Positions 1 to 8,672 of a stretch of 64,000 nt of DNA are shown here, piece after piece; within the stretch, counting starts at the first letter, position 1, and each line of letters opens with the position of its first letter. The translations under genes and the position numbers were made by a program. Below the pieces are notes generated by a model that was not told the origin of the DNA, made no database searches, and saw nothing but the letters and a program-made list of their open reading frames with translations. This stretch comes from Cellvibrio sp. KY-YJ-3 (GTDB lineage: Bacteria > Pseudomonadota > Gammaproteobacteria > Pseudomonadales > Cellvibrionaceae), in assembly GCF_008806955.1 (NCBI RefSeq), contig NZ_CP031727.1, positions 3,362,001-3,426,000 of the forward strand, given 5' to 3'.

Positions 1-1561
1 CAGCCAGGACGGCGGCCTCATCCGGGTAGGCAAAATCATCCAGCGCAATCGTCTCGCTCAATGGGCTGCCATCGATCTGGGCACCCGTTACCTGCATGGC
101 GATTGTGTAACGCGCAGTTTCCGCTGGCGCGAAGGAAAATTCCCATTGGGATTGTTCAATCGCATTCAGTTCACGCTCCAGATTATTACCTTTGGAGTTT
201 TTAATCGTTGCCATTACCTTGGTGCTTGCCACATCAACAATCTCAAGATCTGCAATCAACTTATACACATAGGTTTTTTTATCGCCCTGCTCATCAATAC
301 GCTTTTCAACGCGGAACGCAGAATCACTCACATTGACCCGATGGATAAACTCACGCTTGAAGGTTTTACCATCAATCAGAATCTTAATATCGTGGGCACC
401 TTGGGTAGTGAAACCCTTCAGCTGATCAGAGAAGACACCATTGGCCGCAGCCGGTTTGTTCAAGGTATGGGTTTTGGTTTCCTTGCTTGCTGCGGGAGTC
501 ACGAACGCCTCACCGGTCAACAAACTCAAAAAATCGGTATTAGTGAGCGTTTCATTATTGGCAATAAACGAATAGGCGATATCAATAGTTTCATTGAGTT
601 TGATATTGCTTTTAAGCGGCTGCACCACCAACTGTAAATTACTCACCACAGTCACGCGGCTCCCCGGTGCCATGTCAGTTTTTACTTTCCATTGGCCAGC
701 CACAGGTTGCTGCACAGTGATAAGGTCATATTTGTCGGTGCGATACCAATTAACATTGTTAGCAGGGTCAGTCGCGGAATACTCTTTACCGTCAGGCGCA
801 ATAATCACCGTAGCGGGAACTTCGGCGCGCCGAAAAATCAGCGCGGTAAACTCTTGAATGCTGTTATCGACTAAAAAACCATTTTCATCCAACGGAACCC
901 GTTCGGCAGGCACGGCCTGATCAAAAATACGCAGGAAGGTCGCCATCAACTCATCGGCGGTATCGGCCACCTCAAAAATGCCGTCGGTGGCGATGGACAG
1001 TTTCTTCATCAGCTCTTGATCAGCATCAGCAGAAAGCGCAATGGTATGGATACGGTAATCAGAAGCTTTTAAGCGCGGCAATAATTCGGTGAGGATGCGT
1101 TTGCGCTCGTTGAGATTAACCACCGCCTCTTTGCTGATATCGACAACACCGTCGGTAAGCAAAATAACGTTGCGCTGGTAAGCGCTGGATTCCGTTGCGT
1201 GATCTGCTGCCGCTGCCTCCAAGGCACCACCGATATTGGTAAACATCGCCACCGAGTTAATTGAGTTCGCTTTTTTTGCTCCCTCTTCGCGCCATTGGGA
1301 GTCAACTACACGGTGCGGCACCAACATATTGACCGACTGTCCAAAGGTCCAAAGCCCTGCTTTACTTTGATCCGGTAACAAACGCACGATCAAATCCACG
1401 GCGGGTTTACGTAAATTGTTGGGGTCAGTCTTTTTCATACTGCCCGATATATCAATCACCACCCGCACATCGGCCGGTTTAGGGGCAGTAATTTCACTGG
1501 CGTCACACACTGCAGAGAACAGTGTGCAACCGAGCAATAAATAATGAAGAACCTGTCGCAT
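1..1561 (-). CDS. Secreted VWA-domain protein, C-terminus cut by window edge
   Basis: I read this frame by hand. It opens at an ATG at 1561-1559 and stays open to base 1, giving at least 520 residues. Residues 1-22 look like a signal peptide. A von Willebrand A domain follows, with the MIDAS motif DISGS at residues 37-41, a downstream MFTNIGG threonine loop and an LLTDG aspartate, so metal-dependent ligand binding looks intact. The remaining ~280 residues read as beta-rich extracytoplasmic segments. The whole resembles the gammaproteobacterial VWA family I recall as TIGR03503, whose role is unknown. The gene starts 235 bases after the ycgN-linked membrane gene ends, with a terminator between, so it is probably its own unit. 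The true C-terminus lies outside the window. Confidence 0.8.
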   Translation of the reverse strand, partial: MRQVLHYLLLGCTLFSAVCDASEITAPKPADVRVVIDISGSMKKTDPNNLRKPAVDLIVRLLPDQSKAGLWTFGQSVNMLVPHRVVDSQWREEGAKKANSINSVAMFTNIGGALEAAAADHATESSAYQRNVILLTDGVVDISKEAVVNLNERKRILTELLPRLKASDYRIHTIALSADADQELMKKLSIATDGIFEVADTADELMATFLRIFDQAVPAERVPLDENGFLVDNSIQEFTALIFRRAEVPATVIIAPDGKEYSATDPANNVNWYRTDKYDLITVQQPVAGQWKVKTDMAPGSRVTVVSNLQLVVQPLKSNIKLNETIDIAYSFIANNETLTNTDFLSLLTGEAFVTPAASKETKTHTLNKPAAANGVFSDQLKGFTTQGAHDIKILIDGKTFKREFIHRVNVSDSAFRVEKRIDEQGDKKTYVYKLIADLEIVDVASTKVMATIKNSKGNNLERELNAIEQSQWEFSFAPAETARYTIAMQVTGAQIDGSPLSETIALDDFAYPDEAAVLA

Positions 1562-1731
1562 GGGTATTTCCACCAAAACAAAAAGCTAAGAGCGCCGATA
1601 TTGAGAATGCCAAGATAAAGTGCCGTTTACTGGCCATATTGCCATTAGTTATAGCAGCTCCACCCCGATTCGCCATTTATGAAAAAATCCATTCACTGAA
1701 AACATTCAAAAAATGCAAACAACAGAATGCA

Positions 1732-1757
1732 AAAAGCCAGCACTCAGGCTGGCTTTT
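1732..1757 (-). terminator. Rho-independent terminator
   Basis: Inverted repeat AAAAGCCAGC/GCTGGCTTTT with a six-base loop, followed on the minus strand by T residues. It lies 39 bases past the stop of the gene ending at 1796 and closes the dnaX-to-ycgN gene string. Confidence 0.75.
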
Positions 1758-1795
1758 AAACAACGATTGCTAGCGAAAAGCTAATATATGATCAA

Positions 1796-2326
1796 TTAGC
1801 GAATAGCTCTGATGGGCTCTTCGTTTAATAACTCATCCCGTGCGATGCGCTCCTCACGGCTCAAACCGCGACTACTATTGGCACGGCGCGCCTGGGGGCT
1901 GTAATCAAAATCAGGTTCATCGTCCTCAACATAGGCCTGATTGCGATTTTGCCGGGTTGACTGACGGCGACGCGGTTCAGGGATCTCGTGAGTAGCCCCG
2001 CCTCTATGGCGGGTCAGCAATTGATAGATCAGGGACAGAATAAGGGCACAGCCCCATAGCCCTAACATAAGCTTCAAGACTGGTTTAACGCTGGCAAAGC
2101 CTCCATCCAGGAACCCGAAAAGTAGCGTATAAACTGCAGGCGCCATGGTCATTTTCTCTGCATCAATCGCATAGGGTGTGAACAGCACAACCGTCACGGT
2201 GATGACAAAAAAATGTGTAACAGCGCGACCAAAACGGCGGAACATTAGCCATGCCGCAAGCACACAACCTGTTGCACCTGTCAGGTACAGCATCCACGCA
2301 TATTGATAGTCAGTCATATTTTCCAC
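1796..2326 (-). CDS. Conserved inner-membrane protein of unknown function
   Basis: 176 residues. Three hydrophobic helices are visible at about residues 11-29, 36-54 and 84-104. They are followed by a charged, Arg-rich cytosolic tail of about 70 residues with RRRQ and REERIARDELL stretches. I do not recognise a named family. It is the last gene of the minus-strand string, 42 bases after ycgN, so it is probably co-transcribed with ycgN and ycgL. The frame is well supported by the membrane topology and by the terminator just beyond its stop. No catalytic motif is visible. Confidence 0.7.
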   Translation of the reverse strand: MENMTDYQYAWMLYLTGATGCVLAAWLMFRRFGRAVTHFFVITVTVVLFTPYAIDAEKMTMAPAVYTLLFGFLDGGFASVKPVLKLMLGLWGCALILSLIYQLLTRHRGGATHEIPEPRRRQSTRQNRNQAYVEDDEPDFDYSPQARRANSSRGLSREERIARDELLNEEPIRAIR

Positions 2327-2368
2327 AGCAAATTCTCCTTCCGGTTCGCCAGCACTGGTTTCAGCCGC

Positions 2369-2812
2369 TCAATTAACCCAGCGAATAACATAATCTTCAT
2401 AATCCTCAGGATCGACATCCTGCTCATGCACTACACGCCCCGCCACCGAAATACCGGCTTTATGCACCGAGTCAGGGTCGCCTGAAACCAGTGGATGCCA
2501 ATCAAACAGCGGAATACCATCAGCCACTAGCCTATAAGCACAGGTCTCCGGTAACCAATAGGTTTCCTTAACACTGTCCGGCGTTAATACGGCACAGGCT
2601 TCTACTAATTGTTGACGATCAGTGTATTCCTGACAACGACAGGTGTCATGATCCAAATAACGACAGGCAACCTTGGTGTAATACACATCACCCGAATCTT
2701 CATCTTCCAATTTGTGCAGACAGCACTTGCCGCAACCATCGCAGAGGGATTCAAACTCCTCCGGCGACATTTCCTGAAATGTTTTACGTTGCCAAAAAAC
2801 TTGTTGTGCCAT
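2369..2812 (-). CDS. ycgN: YcgN family cysteine-cluster protein
   Basis: 147 residues, near the E. coli YcgN length. The N-terminal half carries the family cysteine cluster CDGCGKCC (C24, C27, C30, C31), followed by C50, C58, C60 and C73, which suggests a bound metal or iron-sulfur centre. The family (UPF0260) has no proven function. It lies 32 bases after ycgL on the same strand and is probably in one transcript with ycgL and rnd. ycgN/ycgL/rnd neighbourhoods are common in gammaproteobacteria. Confidence 0.88.
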   Translation of the reverse strand: MAQQVFWQRKTFQEMSPEEFESLCDGCGKCCLHKLEDEDSGDVYYTKVACRYLDHDTCRCQEYTDRQQLVEACAVLTPDSVKETYWLPETCAYRLVADGIPLFDWHPLVSGDPDSVHKAGISVAGRVVHEQDVDPEDYEDYVIRWVN

Positions 2813-2844
2813 GACATGCCCAGATCATTAAAAAAGTGTCGATA

Positions 2845-3141
2845 CTACTGGCCAGCCAGCTTGGAATTGAGCGCACGCAAACGCTCAGCTTCCGGGTCGC
2901 GATCATTGCGTGGCGGCAATTGCAAATAAAAACCTTGTGTTTCCAGGCTTTCAGCGACTTTTTCAACCGTCGCGTGAGCAAGCTTTTTACCAGGCGTTAA
3001 CAGCAGAACCATTGCCTGCTGTGGACGACCAAAAAGCTTGAGTAAATCTGGAGGTACCTTACTCAACCCCTCCTCCTTTTTCACGTACAGATACATGCCC
3101 TCTTCCTTGGTGCTACGATAAATTTCACAAATAATTTTCAC
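2845..3141 (-). CDS. ycgL: YcgL domain protein
   Basis: 98 residues matching the YcgL fold from end to end: an N-terminal KIICEIYRSTKEEGMYLYV strand region, a central KVPPDLLKLFGRPQQAM segment, and a C-terminal GFYLQLPP motif. The family is a small cytosolic protein of unknown role. It sits 31 bases downstream of rnd and 32 upstream of ycgN. The first ATG gives the family's usual N-terminus. Confidence 0.88.
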   Translation of the reverse strand: MKIICEIYRSTKEEGMYLYVKKEEGLSKVPPDLLKLFGRPQQAMVLLLTPGKKLAHATVEKVAESLETQGFYLQLPPRNDRDPEAERLRALNSKLAGQ

Positions 3142-3172
3142 GGGTCTTCACCTTGTTATACGCCTAGTGCGA

Positions 3173-4309
3173 CTAAACATTCTGTTGCCGAACAATACGC
3201 AACAAGCCTTCGCCAATTAGATCAAAACGCCAGCCCAATAAACGCTCGGGCAAACGATATTCGCCACCATTCATCCCGGAGCGAACCAAATGCTCGTAAT
3301 CCTTTTTGCGAATCAATACTTCGGGCGGCAACTGGGCTTGTTCGGCGTATTCGCGCACATAATTTTTCAACGCCTTCATCAGCGGGCCTTCGCTTTGCGC
3401 TAAAGGCGGATCGAGTCGCGCAGGCCATGCAGCTTCATCCATTGCCAAAGCGTCGCTGACTATTTGTAAAATAGTTTCACTATCATTTTTTAAAGTGCGC
3501 GAGGGAATATCCGGTACACGTTGTAATTGCGTCACATCCTGAATTCTTTTACGCGCAATTTCCCATAATGAAGGCTCTTTTATTAACCTATTGCGCGGAA
3601 TGTTGCGTGCCCGCGCTTCAGTTTCGCGCCAAATACAAAGCTGCTTTAAAATTAATAACTCCTGTTCACGCAATTTCCAGGCAAAACCTACTTTTTGATA
3701 CGCCTCGCTAAAATCATCTGCTTTGCGCGCATTGCTTATCAAATCAGCACAATCACTTTTCACCCACTCCAAACGCTCGGTTGTTTTTAATAACTGCAAT
3801 AATTTTCCATACACAATCAGCATATGCGCAACGTCAAGTGCGGCGTATTTTAATTGCGCTGCACTGAGCGGGCGCTGCAACCAATCCGAGCGAGTTTCTT
3901 CTTTGGGAATTTCAATAGTTAGCAGGTTTTTGACTAAATTGGCGTAACCCAACCCAAAGCTCAAACCTGCAAATGCGGCTGCCACTTGTGTATCAAATAA
4001 TGGCGCCGGCACTACTCCCAACCAGCACTGAAACACCTCCAGATCTTCTGAACAAGAATGCAATACTTTGGTGACTGCAGGGTTTAGCATCAATTCGCGC
4101 AAAGGCTCGAGATTGCCAATCGCAAGCGGATCAATTAAGTAGCATCCCTTGCCATCGCCAATCTGCAGCAAACCTGCAATGGGATAAAAGGTATCGCTGC
4201 GCATAAATTCAGTATCAATCGCCAGCGCCGCTTGCTGTTGCCAGCGCGCGCAAAGCTCGGCGAGTTGATCGTCCTGATCAATCCAGATAGGTTCAGTGGG
4301 TATTAGCAT
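3173..4309 (-). CDS. rnd: Ribonuclease D
   Basis: 378 residues against 375 in E. coli. It is a 3'-to-5' exoribonuclease for tRNA 3' maturation. The DEDD catalytic motifs are present: IDTEFMRSDTF near residue 32 (D, E), HSCSEDLEVF near residue 84 (D), and YAALDVAHML near residue 170 (Y, D). Two HRDC-type helical regions fill the C-terminal half. It begins 5 bases after the recR stop, so it is translated from the dnaX-ybaB-recR message. Nothing is truncated. Confidence 0.95.
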   Translation of the reverse strand: MLIPTEPIWIDQDDQLAELCARWQQQAALAIDTEFMRSDTFYPIAGLLQIGDGKGCYLIDPLAIGNLEPLRELMLNPAVTKVLHSCSEDLEVFQCWLGVVPAPLFDTQVAAAFAGLSFGLGYANLVKNLLTIEIPKEETRSDWLQRPLSAAQLKYAALDVAHMLIVYGKLLQLLKTTERLEWVKSDCADLISNARKADDFSEAYQKVGFAWKLREQELLILKQLCIWRETEARARNIPRNRLIKEPSLWEIARKRIQDVTQLQRVPDIPSRTLKNDSETILQIVSDALAMDEAAWPARLDPPLAQSEGPLMKALKNYVREYAEQAQLPPEVLIRKKDYEHLVRSGMNGGEYRLPERLLGWRFDLIGEGLLRIVRQQNV

Positions 4310-4314
4310 TAAAA

Positions 4315-4908
4315 TTACAAACTTCTGCGAGAGGAAAAAGCGTGCGCGAGAGTGCCACCATCGATAAATTCCAGCTCGCCACCGAGCGGGACACCATGGG
4401 CAATACGCGAGACAGTTACATTCAAATTTTTAGCGCGTTCACTGATGTAAAAGGCTGTCGCTTCACCTTCCACTGTGGGGTTGGTGGCGAGAATGACTTC
4501 AGTGATCGGCTCTTGCTGTAACAAATTAATTAATTGATCGACACCAATATCTTCCGGGCCAATGCCATCAATCGGCGACAAATGCCCCAGTAGTACAAAA
4601 TATTTACCTTGATAAGTACCCGCCTGCTCGATCGCCAATACATCGCCGGGGGTTTCAACCACGCATAGCAAACTGTTATCGCGCCGGTTATTTGCACAAA
4701 TTCCACAATGGGCTTGCTCTGTAAGCGTGCGGCAGCGCTGGCAGCGCCCGACACCTTCAACTGCCTTATGCAAACTCAGCGCGAGCCGTTCAGCACCGGC
4801 GCGGTCACGCTCCAATAAATGCAACGCCATGCGCTGGGCAGATTTAGGACCCACGCCGGGCAAGCAGCGTAGTGAGGCCATAAGGTCATCAATTAAAGGG
4901 CTGAACAT
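4315..4908 (-). CDS. recR: Recombination mediator RecR
   Basis: 197 residues, the usual RecR length. It acts with RecF and RecO to load RecA at gapped DNA. Visible parts are an N-terminal helix-hairpin-helix ([17 protein letters not shown]), a C4 zinc finger (C56, C59, C68, C71) and a TOPRIM domain beginning [12 protein letters not shown]. The C-terminal [26 protein letters not shown] segment is conserved. It follows ybaB by about 80 bases in the widespread dnaX-ybaB-recR order. Confidence 0.97.
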   Translation of the reverse strand: MFSPLIDDLMASLRCLPGVGPKSAQRMALHLLERDRAGAERLALSLHKAVEGVGRCQRCRTLTEQAHCGICANNRRDNSLLCVVETPGDVLAIEQAGTYQGKYFVLLGHLSPIDGIGPEDIGVDQLINLLQQEPITEVILATNPTVEGEATAFYISERAKNLNVTVSRIAHGVPLGGELEFIDGGTLAHAFSSRRSL

Positions 4909-4989
4909 TCAATTTCCAATATTTGTAAGGGCGCCGCTTGCTACGCCCTGATATTTTTACGGTTTTTCAGGAGGCGCTCGCGCCAACGA

Positions 4990-5310
4990 TTAAAACGGCA
5001 TTTTGAATCCCGGTGGGATTCCCATACCCGCAGTCATTTTTTCCATTTGCTCGCGATTTTGCAGTTCAATTTTACGCACTGCATCGTTCACGGCGGCCGC
5101 CAGTAAGTCTTCCAACATTTCTTTGTCTTCAGTCATCAGGCTTGCATCAATGTGTACGCGTTTTACATCGTGACGGCCAGTCATGACCACACTCACCAAA
5201 CCGGCACCCGCCGCACCTGTGACTTCCGCTTTCGCTAAATCTTCCTGCATTTTTTGCATATTGGCCTGCATTTCCTGGGCCTGTTTCATCAAATCGCCGA
5301 GACCTTTCAT
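4990..5310 (-). CDS. ybaB: Nucleoid-associated protein YbaB/EbfC
   Basis: 106 residues. This is a small dimeric DNA-binding protein. The N-terminal helix is rich in Met and Gln ([19 protein letters not shown]), followed by the glycine-rich strand region typical of the family and a C-terminal [10 protein letters not shown] tail. It sits 18 bases after dnaX and before recR, as in E. coli. Confidence 0.95.
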   Translation of the reverse strand: MKGLGDLMKQAQEMQANMQKMQEDLAKAEVTGAAGAGLVSVVMTGRHDVKRVHIDASLMTEDKEMLEDLLAAAVNDAVRKIELQNREQMEKMTAGMGIPPGFKMPF

Positions 5311-5328
5311 AGCATCCTCTTCAGTAAA

Positions 5329-7251
5329 TTAGATTGGTTGAATGGTTTCTTCGCGCAATGTCGCACCAAATTGAGCGATGAGTTGCTGCACTATAGGATC
5401 ATTTTTAATCGCATGGATTGCATCTTGTAAACGCTCCTCACGCAAACGAATCGCCATCATCGACGGTGTTTCGGCCGTCACTTGCCCCAGCTGGATATGC
5501 ACGCGCACTGGCTCGACAAAATAATCACCCATTAAATCGGCAAGGCGCTTTTCATGGCTCACGTCATACAGGGTGCTATTGGCTTCATCCAGCACAAAAA
5601 AGAATTCATTGCCCTGGCGTTTAACCATTTGGCAATTCGCCACCGTACTTTGCAAAATACCGGTAACACCCAAGCCTAAATAAATTTCCGTCCAATCCGC
5701 AGGGCCCGCTTGTTCATAGGGAACTTTGCGTAGAGTTTTTGGCGTGGGAACCTTCACAGGTTCCGGCGCGGCTGCAATTTGTGTCGCAGGAACTGTAACT
5801 TGCTGCACTGCCGTTGGCGGCTGCTCAGCCGCCTCAGGCTTTTTTGGCTCGTTTACCTCGGGCGCAACGGGCGCTTCGTAATACGCGGGTGCGGGTTCGT
5901 ATTCGTCTTCACTGGCCGGAACATAATCATCTTCAGGGGCATTGCCGTAAGCCTCCTCAAACGCAGGCGGAGGCTCAGACTCAACCGACCCACCCTGGGC
6001 TACAGGCTCAGGTGTAACACTCGCAGGGGGAGCTTCGCTTACCGTCGGAACTGGGGCCGGCGCGGCCACCGGAGCGACAACTGCCGGAGCCGCGACCTGT
6101 GGAGTCGATGAAGGCTTTATGGGTGCAGTCGATTGTGGCAATGTCTGGGTCGGCATCTCAATAACGCCCTGCGGCTTAAACGCCAGCATGCGCAACAACA
6201 CCATCTCAAACCCGGCGCGCGGATCGGGGGCAAGCGGTAAATCGCGGCGTCCCAATAATGCAGTTTGATAAAACAGCTGTACGTCTTCCGAGGGCAATTG
6301 CTGCGCAAGCTGCATGATCCGCTCGCGATCACCGTGACTATTATCAACCGCTTCAGGTAGCGCCTGGGCAATCGCAATGCGATGTAGTACTGCTAACATC
6401 TCAGCAATCGCACTGGCGTAATCAGGTGCCTGTTCAGACATCCGCTCAACAGCAGCCAACACTGCCCTACCATCCAGCGACGCCAGTGCATTTACCACAT
6501 CGTACACCGCTGTTTGATCGATGGTGCCGAGCATGGTACTAACTTCAGCTTCCGTAATTTTGCCGGAACCATAGGCAATCGCTTGGTCGGTGAGGCTCAT
6601 CGCATCGCGCATGCTGCCATCGGCCGCGCGCCCCAAATGCCAGAGTGCCGACTCTTCAAACGGTACCAATTCTTCATTCAATACAAACTTCAAATGCTGA
6701 ACGATACGCTCAGGGTTCATATTTTTAAGGTTGAATTGCAAACAGCGCGACAGAATTGTCATCGGCAGCTTTTGTGGGTCGGTGGTCGCCAGCAAAAACT
6801 TTACGTGGGGTGGAGGCTCTTCCAGGGTTTTTAGCAGCGCATTAAAACTGCTATTGGAGAGCATATGAACTTCGTCGATCAGGTAGACCTTATAACGGCC
6901 GCGGGTAGGCGCATATTGCACGTTCTCCAGCAGCTCGCGGGTATCTTCCACTTTGGTACGCGACGCCGCATCCACTTCAATCAAATCAACAAAACGCCCC
7001 TCGGCGATTTCACGGCAACTGGAACACTGGCCGCAGGGCTCAGAGCTAACACCGGTTTCACAATTGAGGCATTTGGCGAGAATCCGCGCGATGGTGGTCT
7101 TACCCACACCGCGGGTACCAGTGAAGAGATAAGCGTGGTGCAAGCGGTTATGATCCAGCGCATTAATAAGTGCCTGCAGGACATGCTCCTGCCCGACCAT
7201 TTCCCGGAACACACGCGGGCGCCACTTGCGCGCCAGAACTTGATAGCTCAT
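5329..7251 (-). CDS. dnaX: DNA polymerase III tau subunit (gamma by frameshift)
   Basis: 640 residues against 643 in E. coli tau. It is the clamp-loader ATPase of the replisome. The Walker A motif GTRGVGKT is at 45-52. The zinc module has C64, C73, C76 and C79, the sensor and Walker B region has LIDEVHMLS, and the LSRC trimer-interface arginine motif is present. Residues ~370-500 are a Pro/Ala/Glu-rich linker, followed by the tau-specific C-terminal domain that binds DnaB and the polymerase core. A slippery A AAA AAG at codons 469-471 should produce a gamma form of about 472 residues (see the separate entry). It is the first gene of the dnaX-ybaB-recR-rnd string. Confidence 0.97.
   Translation of the reverse strand: MSYQVLARKWRPRVFREMVGQEHVLQALINALDHNRLHHAYLFTGTRGVGKTTIARILAKCLNCETGVSSEPCGQCSSCREIAEGRFVDLIEVDAASRTKVEDTRELLENVQYAPTRGRYKVYLIDEVHMLSNSSFNALLKTLEEPPPHVKFLLATTDPQKLPMTILSRCLQFNLKNMNPERIVQHLKFVLNEELVPFEESALWHLGRAADGSMRDAMSLTDQAIAYGSGKITEAEVSTMLGTIDQTAVYDVVNALASLDGRAVLAAVERMSEQAPDYASAIAEMLAVLHRIAIAQALPEAVDNSHGDRERIMQLAQQLPSEDVQLFYQTALLGRRDLPLAPDPRAGFEMVLLRMLAFKPQGVIEMPTQTLPQSTAPIKPSSTPQVAAPAVVAPVAAPAPVPTVSEAPPASVTPEPVAQGGSVESEPPPAFEEAYGNAPEDDYVPASEDEYEPAPAYYEAPVAPEVNEPKKPEAAEQPPTAVQQVTVPATQIAAAPEPVKVPTPKTLRKVPYEQAGPADWTEIYLGLGVTGILQSTVANCQMVKRQGNEFFFVLDEANSTLYDVSHEKRLADLMGDYFVEPVRVHIQLGQVTAETPSMMAIRLREERLQDAIHAIKNDPIVQQLIAQFGATLREETIQPI
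5816..5860 (-). promoter_or_regulatory. dnaX: Programmed -1 frameshift signal in dnaX
   Basis: Minus strand, read in order. A Shine-Dalgarno-like GAGGT (5859-5855) is followed by nine bases and then the slippery heptamer A AAA AAG (5845-5839) in the zero frame CCA AAA AAG. Slipping by -1 gives AAA AAA GCC TGA, so the ribosome stops at once (TGA at 5836-5834). A perfect 7-bp hairpin, GGCGGCT-GAGC-AGCCGCC, begins five bases after the heptamer (5833-5816). All three elements of the E. coli dnaX signal are present at matching spacing. The shifted product would keep the ATPase core and lose the tau domain. Confidence 0.85.
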
Positions 7252-7464
7252 GCCAATTGCTGCTCTCTGTATGTGAAGTGTGCTGGTTGCAAAAACAGGG
7301 CGCGATTATAGCTGCCAACGACGGAAATAAATACCGAACATAAGTACCCAGCAAGCAGGACGAAGAGCAAAGTGTTAGCAAGGAAACAACAATGAAGTTA
7401 GCAGCACAGAGTTTGGTAAATTGAATTAAACAGGAAATTATAAAAAAGGAGGATTCACAATAAA

Positions 7465-7578
<114 letters not shown>

Positions 7579-7631
7579 ATAGCAGCTTACGCAGTAATGC
7601 TCACTGGGAGTGGGCTACGCAAGAGGCGCGC

Positions 7632-7660
7632 ATTATCATCAGTTTACATCGGCATTGCAA
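7632..7660 (-). promoter_or_regulatory. Sigma-70 promoter of ffs with GC-rich discriminator
   Basis: Minus strand: -35 TTGCAA (7660-7655), 17-base spacer, -10 GATAAT (7637-7632), then GCGCGCC as discriminator. Such discriminators mark stringently controlled stable-RNA promoters. It implies a 5' leader of about 45 bases, to be removed (RNase P in E. coli) before the mature 4.5S end. Confidence 0.6.
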
Positions 7661-7911
7661 GGCTCAATTTAAAGGGCAACTGGTTTAATTACCTCTACCG
7701 CACCACCTTAATTTACAGATGTCCCGATTGCAGTTCACAGCTGATCAAAAACGCAACAATCAATAAGCACCGCACGAAATTGTAATAAATCGCACCAGAA
7801 CAAAGATTTTATTGCAGTGGCACTCATTGCAATTCCCTTTTGCGCCACTATCAACTAGGCTTGTTTAATATTTTAATGATCAAACACACCTAACGCTCAG
7901 GAGCATTATTT

Positions 7912-8409
7912 ATGGCAACAGTGACCCTCAAAGGAAATCCATTCAATACTAACGGCAACCTGCCCGCTGCAGGCAGCAAGGCTCCCTCATTTAAACTGGT
8001 TAAAACAGATTTATCGGAAGTCTCTTTGGCTGATTTGGCAGGCAAGCGCGTAGTGCTGAACATTTTCCCCAGTGTCGATACCCCGACCTGTGCACAGTCA
8101 GTGCGTACATTTAACGCACAAGCAAGCGCACTGGAAAATACGGTAGTGGTCTGTGCCTCTCAAGACCTGCCTTTTGCATTAGCGCGCTTTTGCGGTGCTG
8201 AAGGTTTGGACAAGGTAATTCCCGCATCTGCCTTCCGCTCAGACTTTGCCAGTGACTATGGCGTAAAACTGATTGATGGCCCACTGACTGGTTTAACAGC
8301 GCGCGCTGTAGTAGTTGTAGGCACCGATGGCAAAGTATTGCACACGGAATTAGTAAGCGAAGTGGCGCACGAGCCTAACTACGACGCCGCATTAAAAGCA
8401 CTCGCATAA
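7912..8409 (+). CDS. tpx: Thiol peroxidase (2-Cys peroxiredoxin)
   Basis: 165 residues, matching the Tpx family. It reduces lipid and alkyl hydroperoxides using thioredoxin. The peroxidatic cysteine C60 lies in [12 protein letters not shown] and the resolving cysteine C94 in ALARFCG, one position off the E. coli numbering. The start is preceded by a clear AGGAG. A terminator follows at once, so the gene is monocistronic. There is no signal peptide; it acts in the cytosol or at the periplasmic boundary as in its homologues. Confidence 0.95.
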   Translation: MATVTLKGNPFNTNGNLPAAGSKAPSFKLVKTDLSEVSLADLAGKRVVLNIFPSVDTPTCAQSVRTFNAQASALENTVVVCASQDLPFALARFCGAEGLDKVIPASAFRSDFASDYGVKLIDGPLTGLTARAVVVVGTDGKVLHTELVSEVAHEPNYDAALKALA

Positions 8410-8428
8410 TCACGATTGTGCGAAAGCC

Positions 8429-8457
8429 AAAACGCCAGCCCTTGCGCTGGCGTTTTT
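8429..8457 (+). terminator. Rho-independent terminator after tpx
   Basis: AACGCCAGC / GCTGGCGTT stem with a six-base loop followed by five T residues, 20 bases past the tpx stop. Confidence 0.88.
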
Positions 8458-8672
8458 ATTTCCATCTTTAGGTGGTTTCTCGACCAGCCGATAACAGCAA
8501 CAATCAACAAAACCCCTATCAATCAAACTTCTTATCAAAAAGTCATTTTTATGACTAAAGACTCTTAAAAAATAAGATTTTTTAGCCTGCCCAACACGCC
8601 TGCCGCGCCTCGCCACCTATACTCAACCCTAATACTACTTGTTGTAGCGCATTAGCAATAATAGGGAGCCGA

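Noticed and set aside
146-637. 163-codon plus-strand frame at the window start
   Set aside because: It lies opposite the VWA protein, whose minus-strand frame has a signal peptide and MIDAS motif.
7825-7850. TGGCACTCATTGCA upstream of tpx resembling a sigma-54 promoter
   Set aside because: GG and GC are separated by eight bases instead of ten, so it lacks the invariant spacing.
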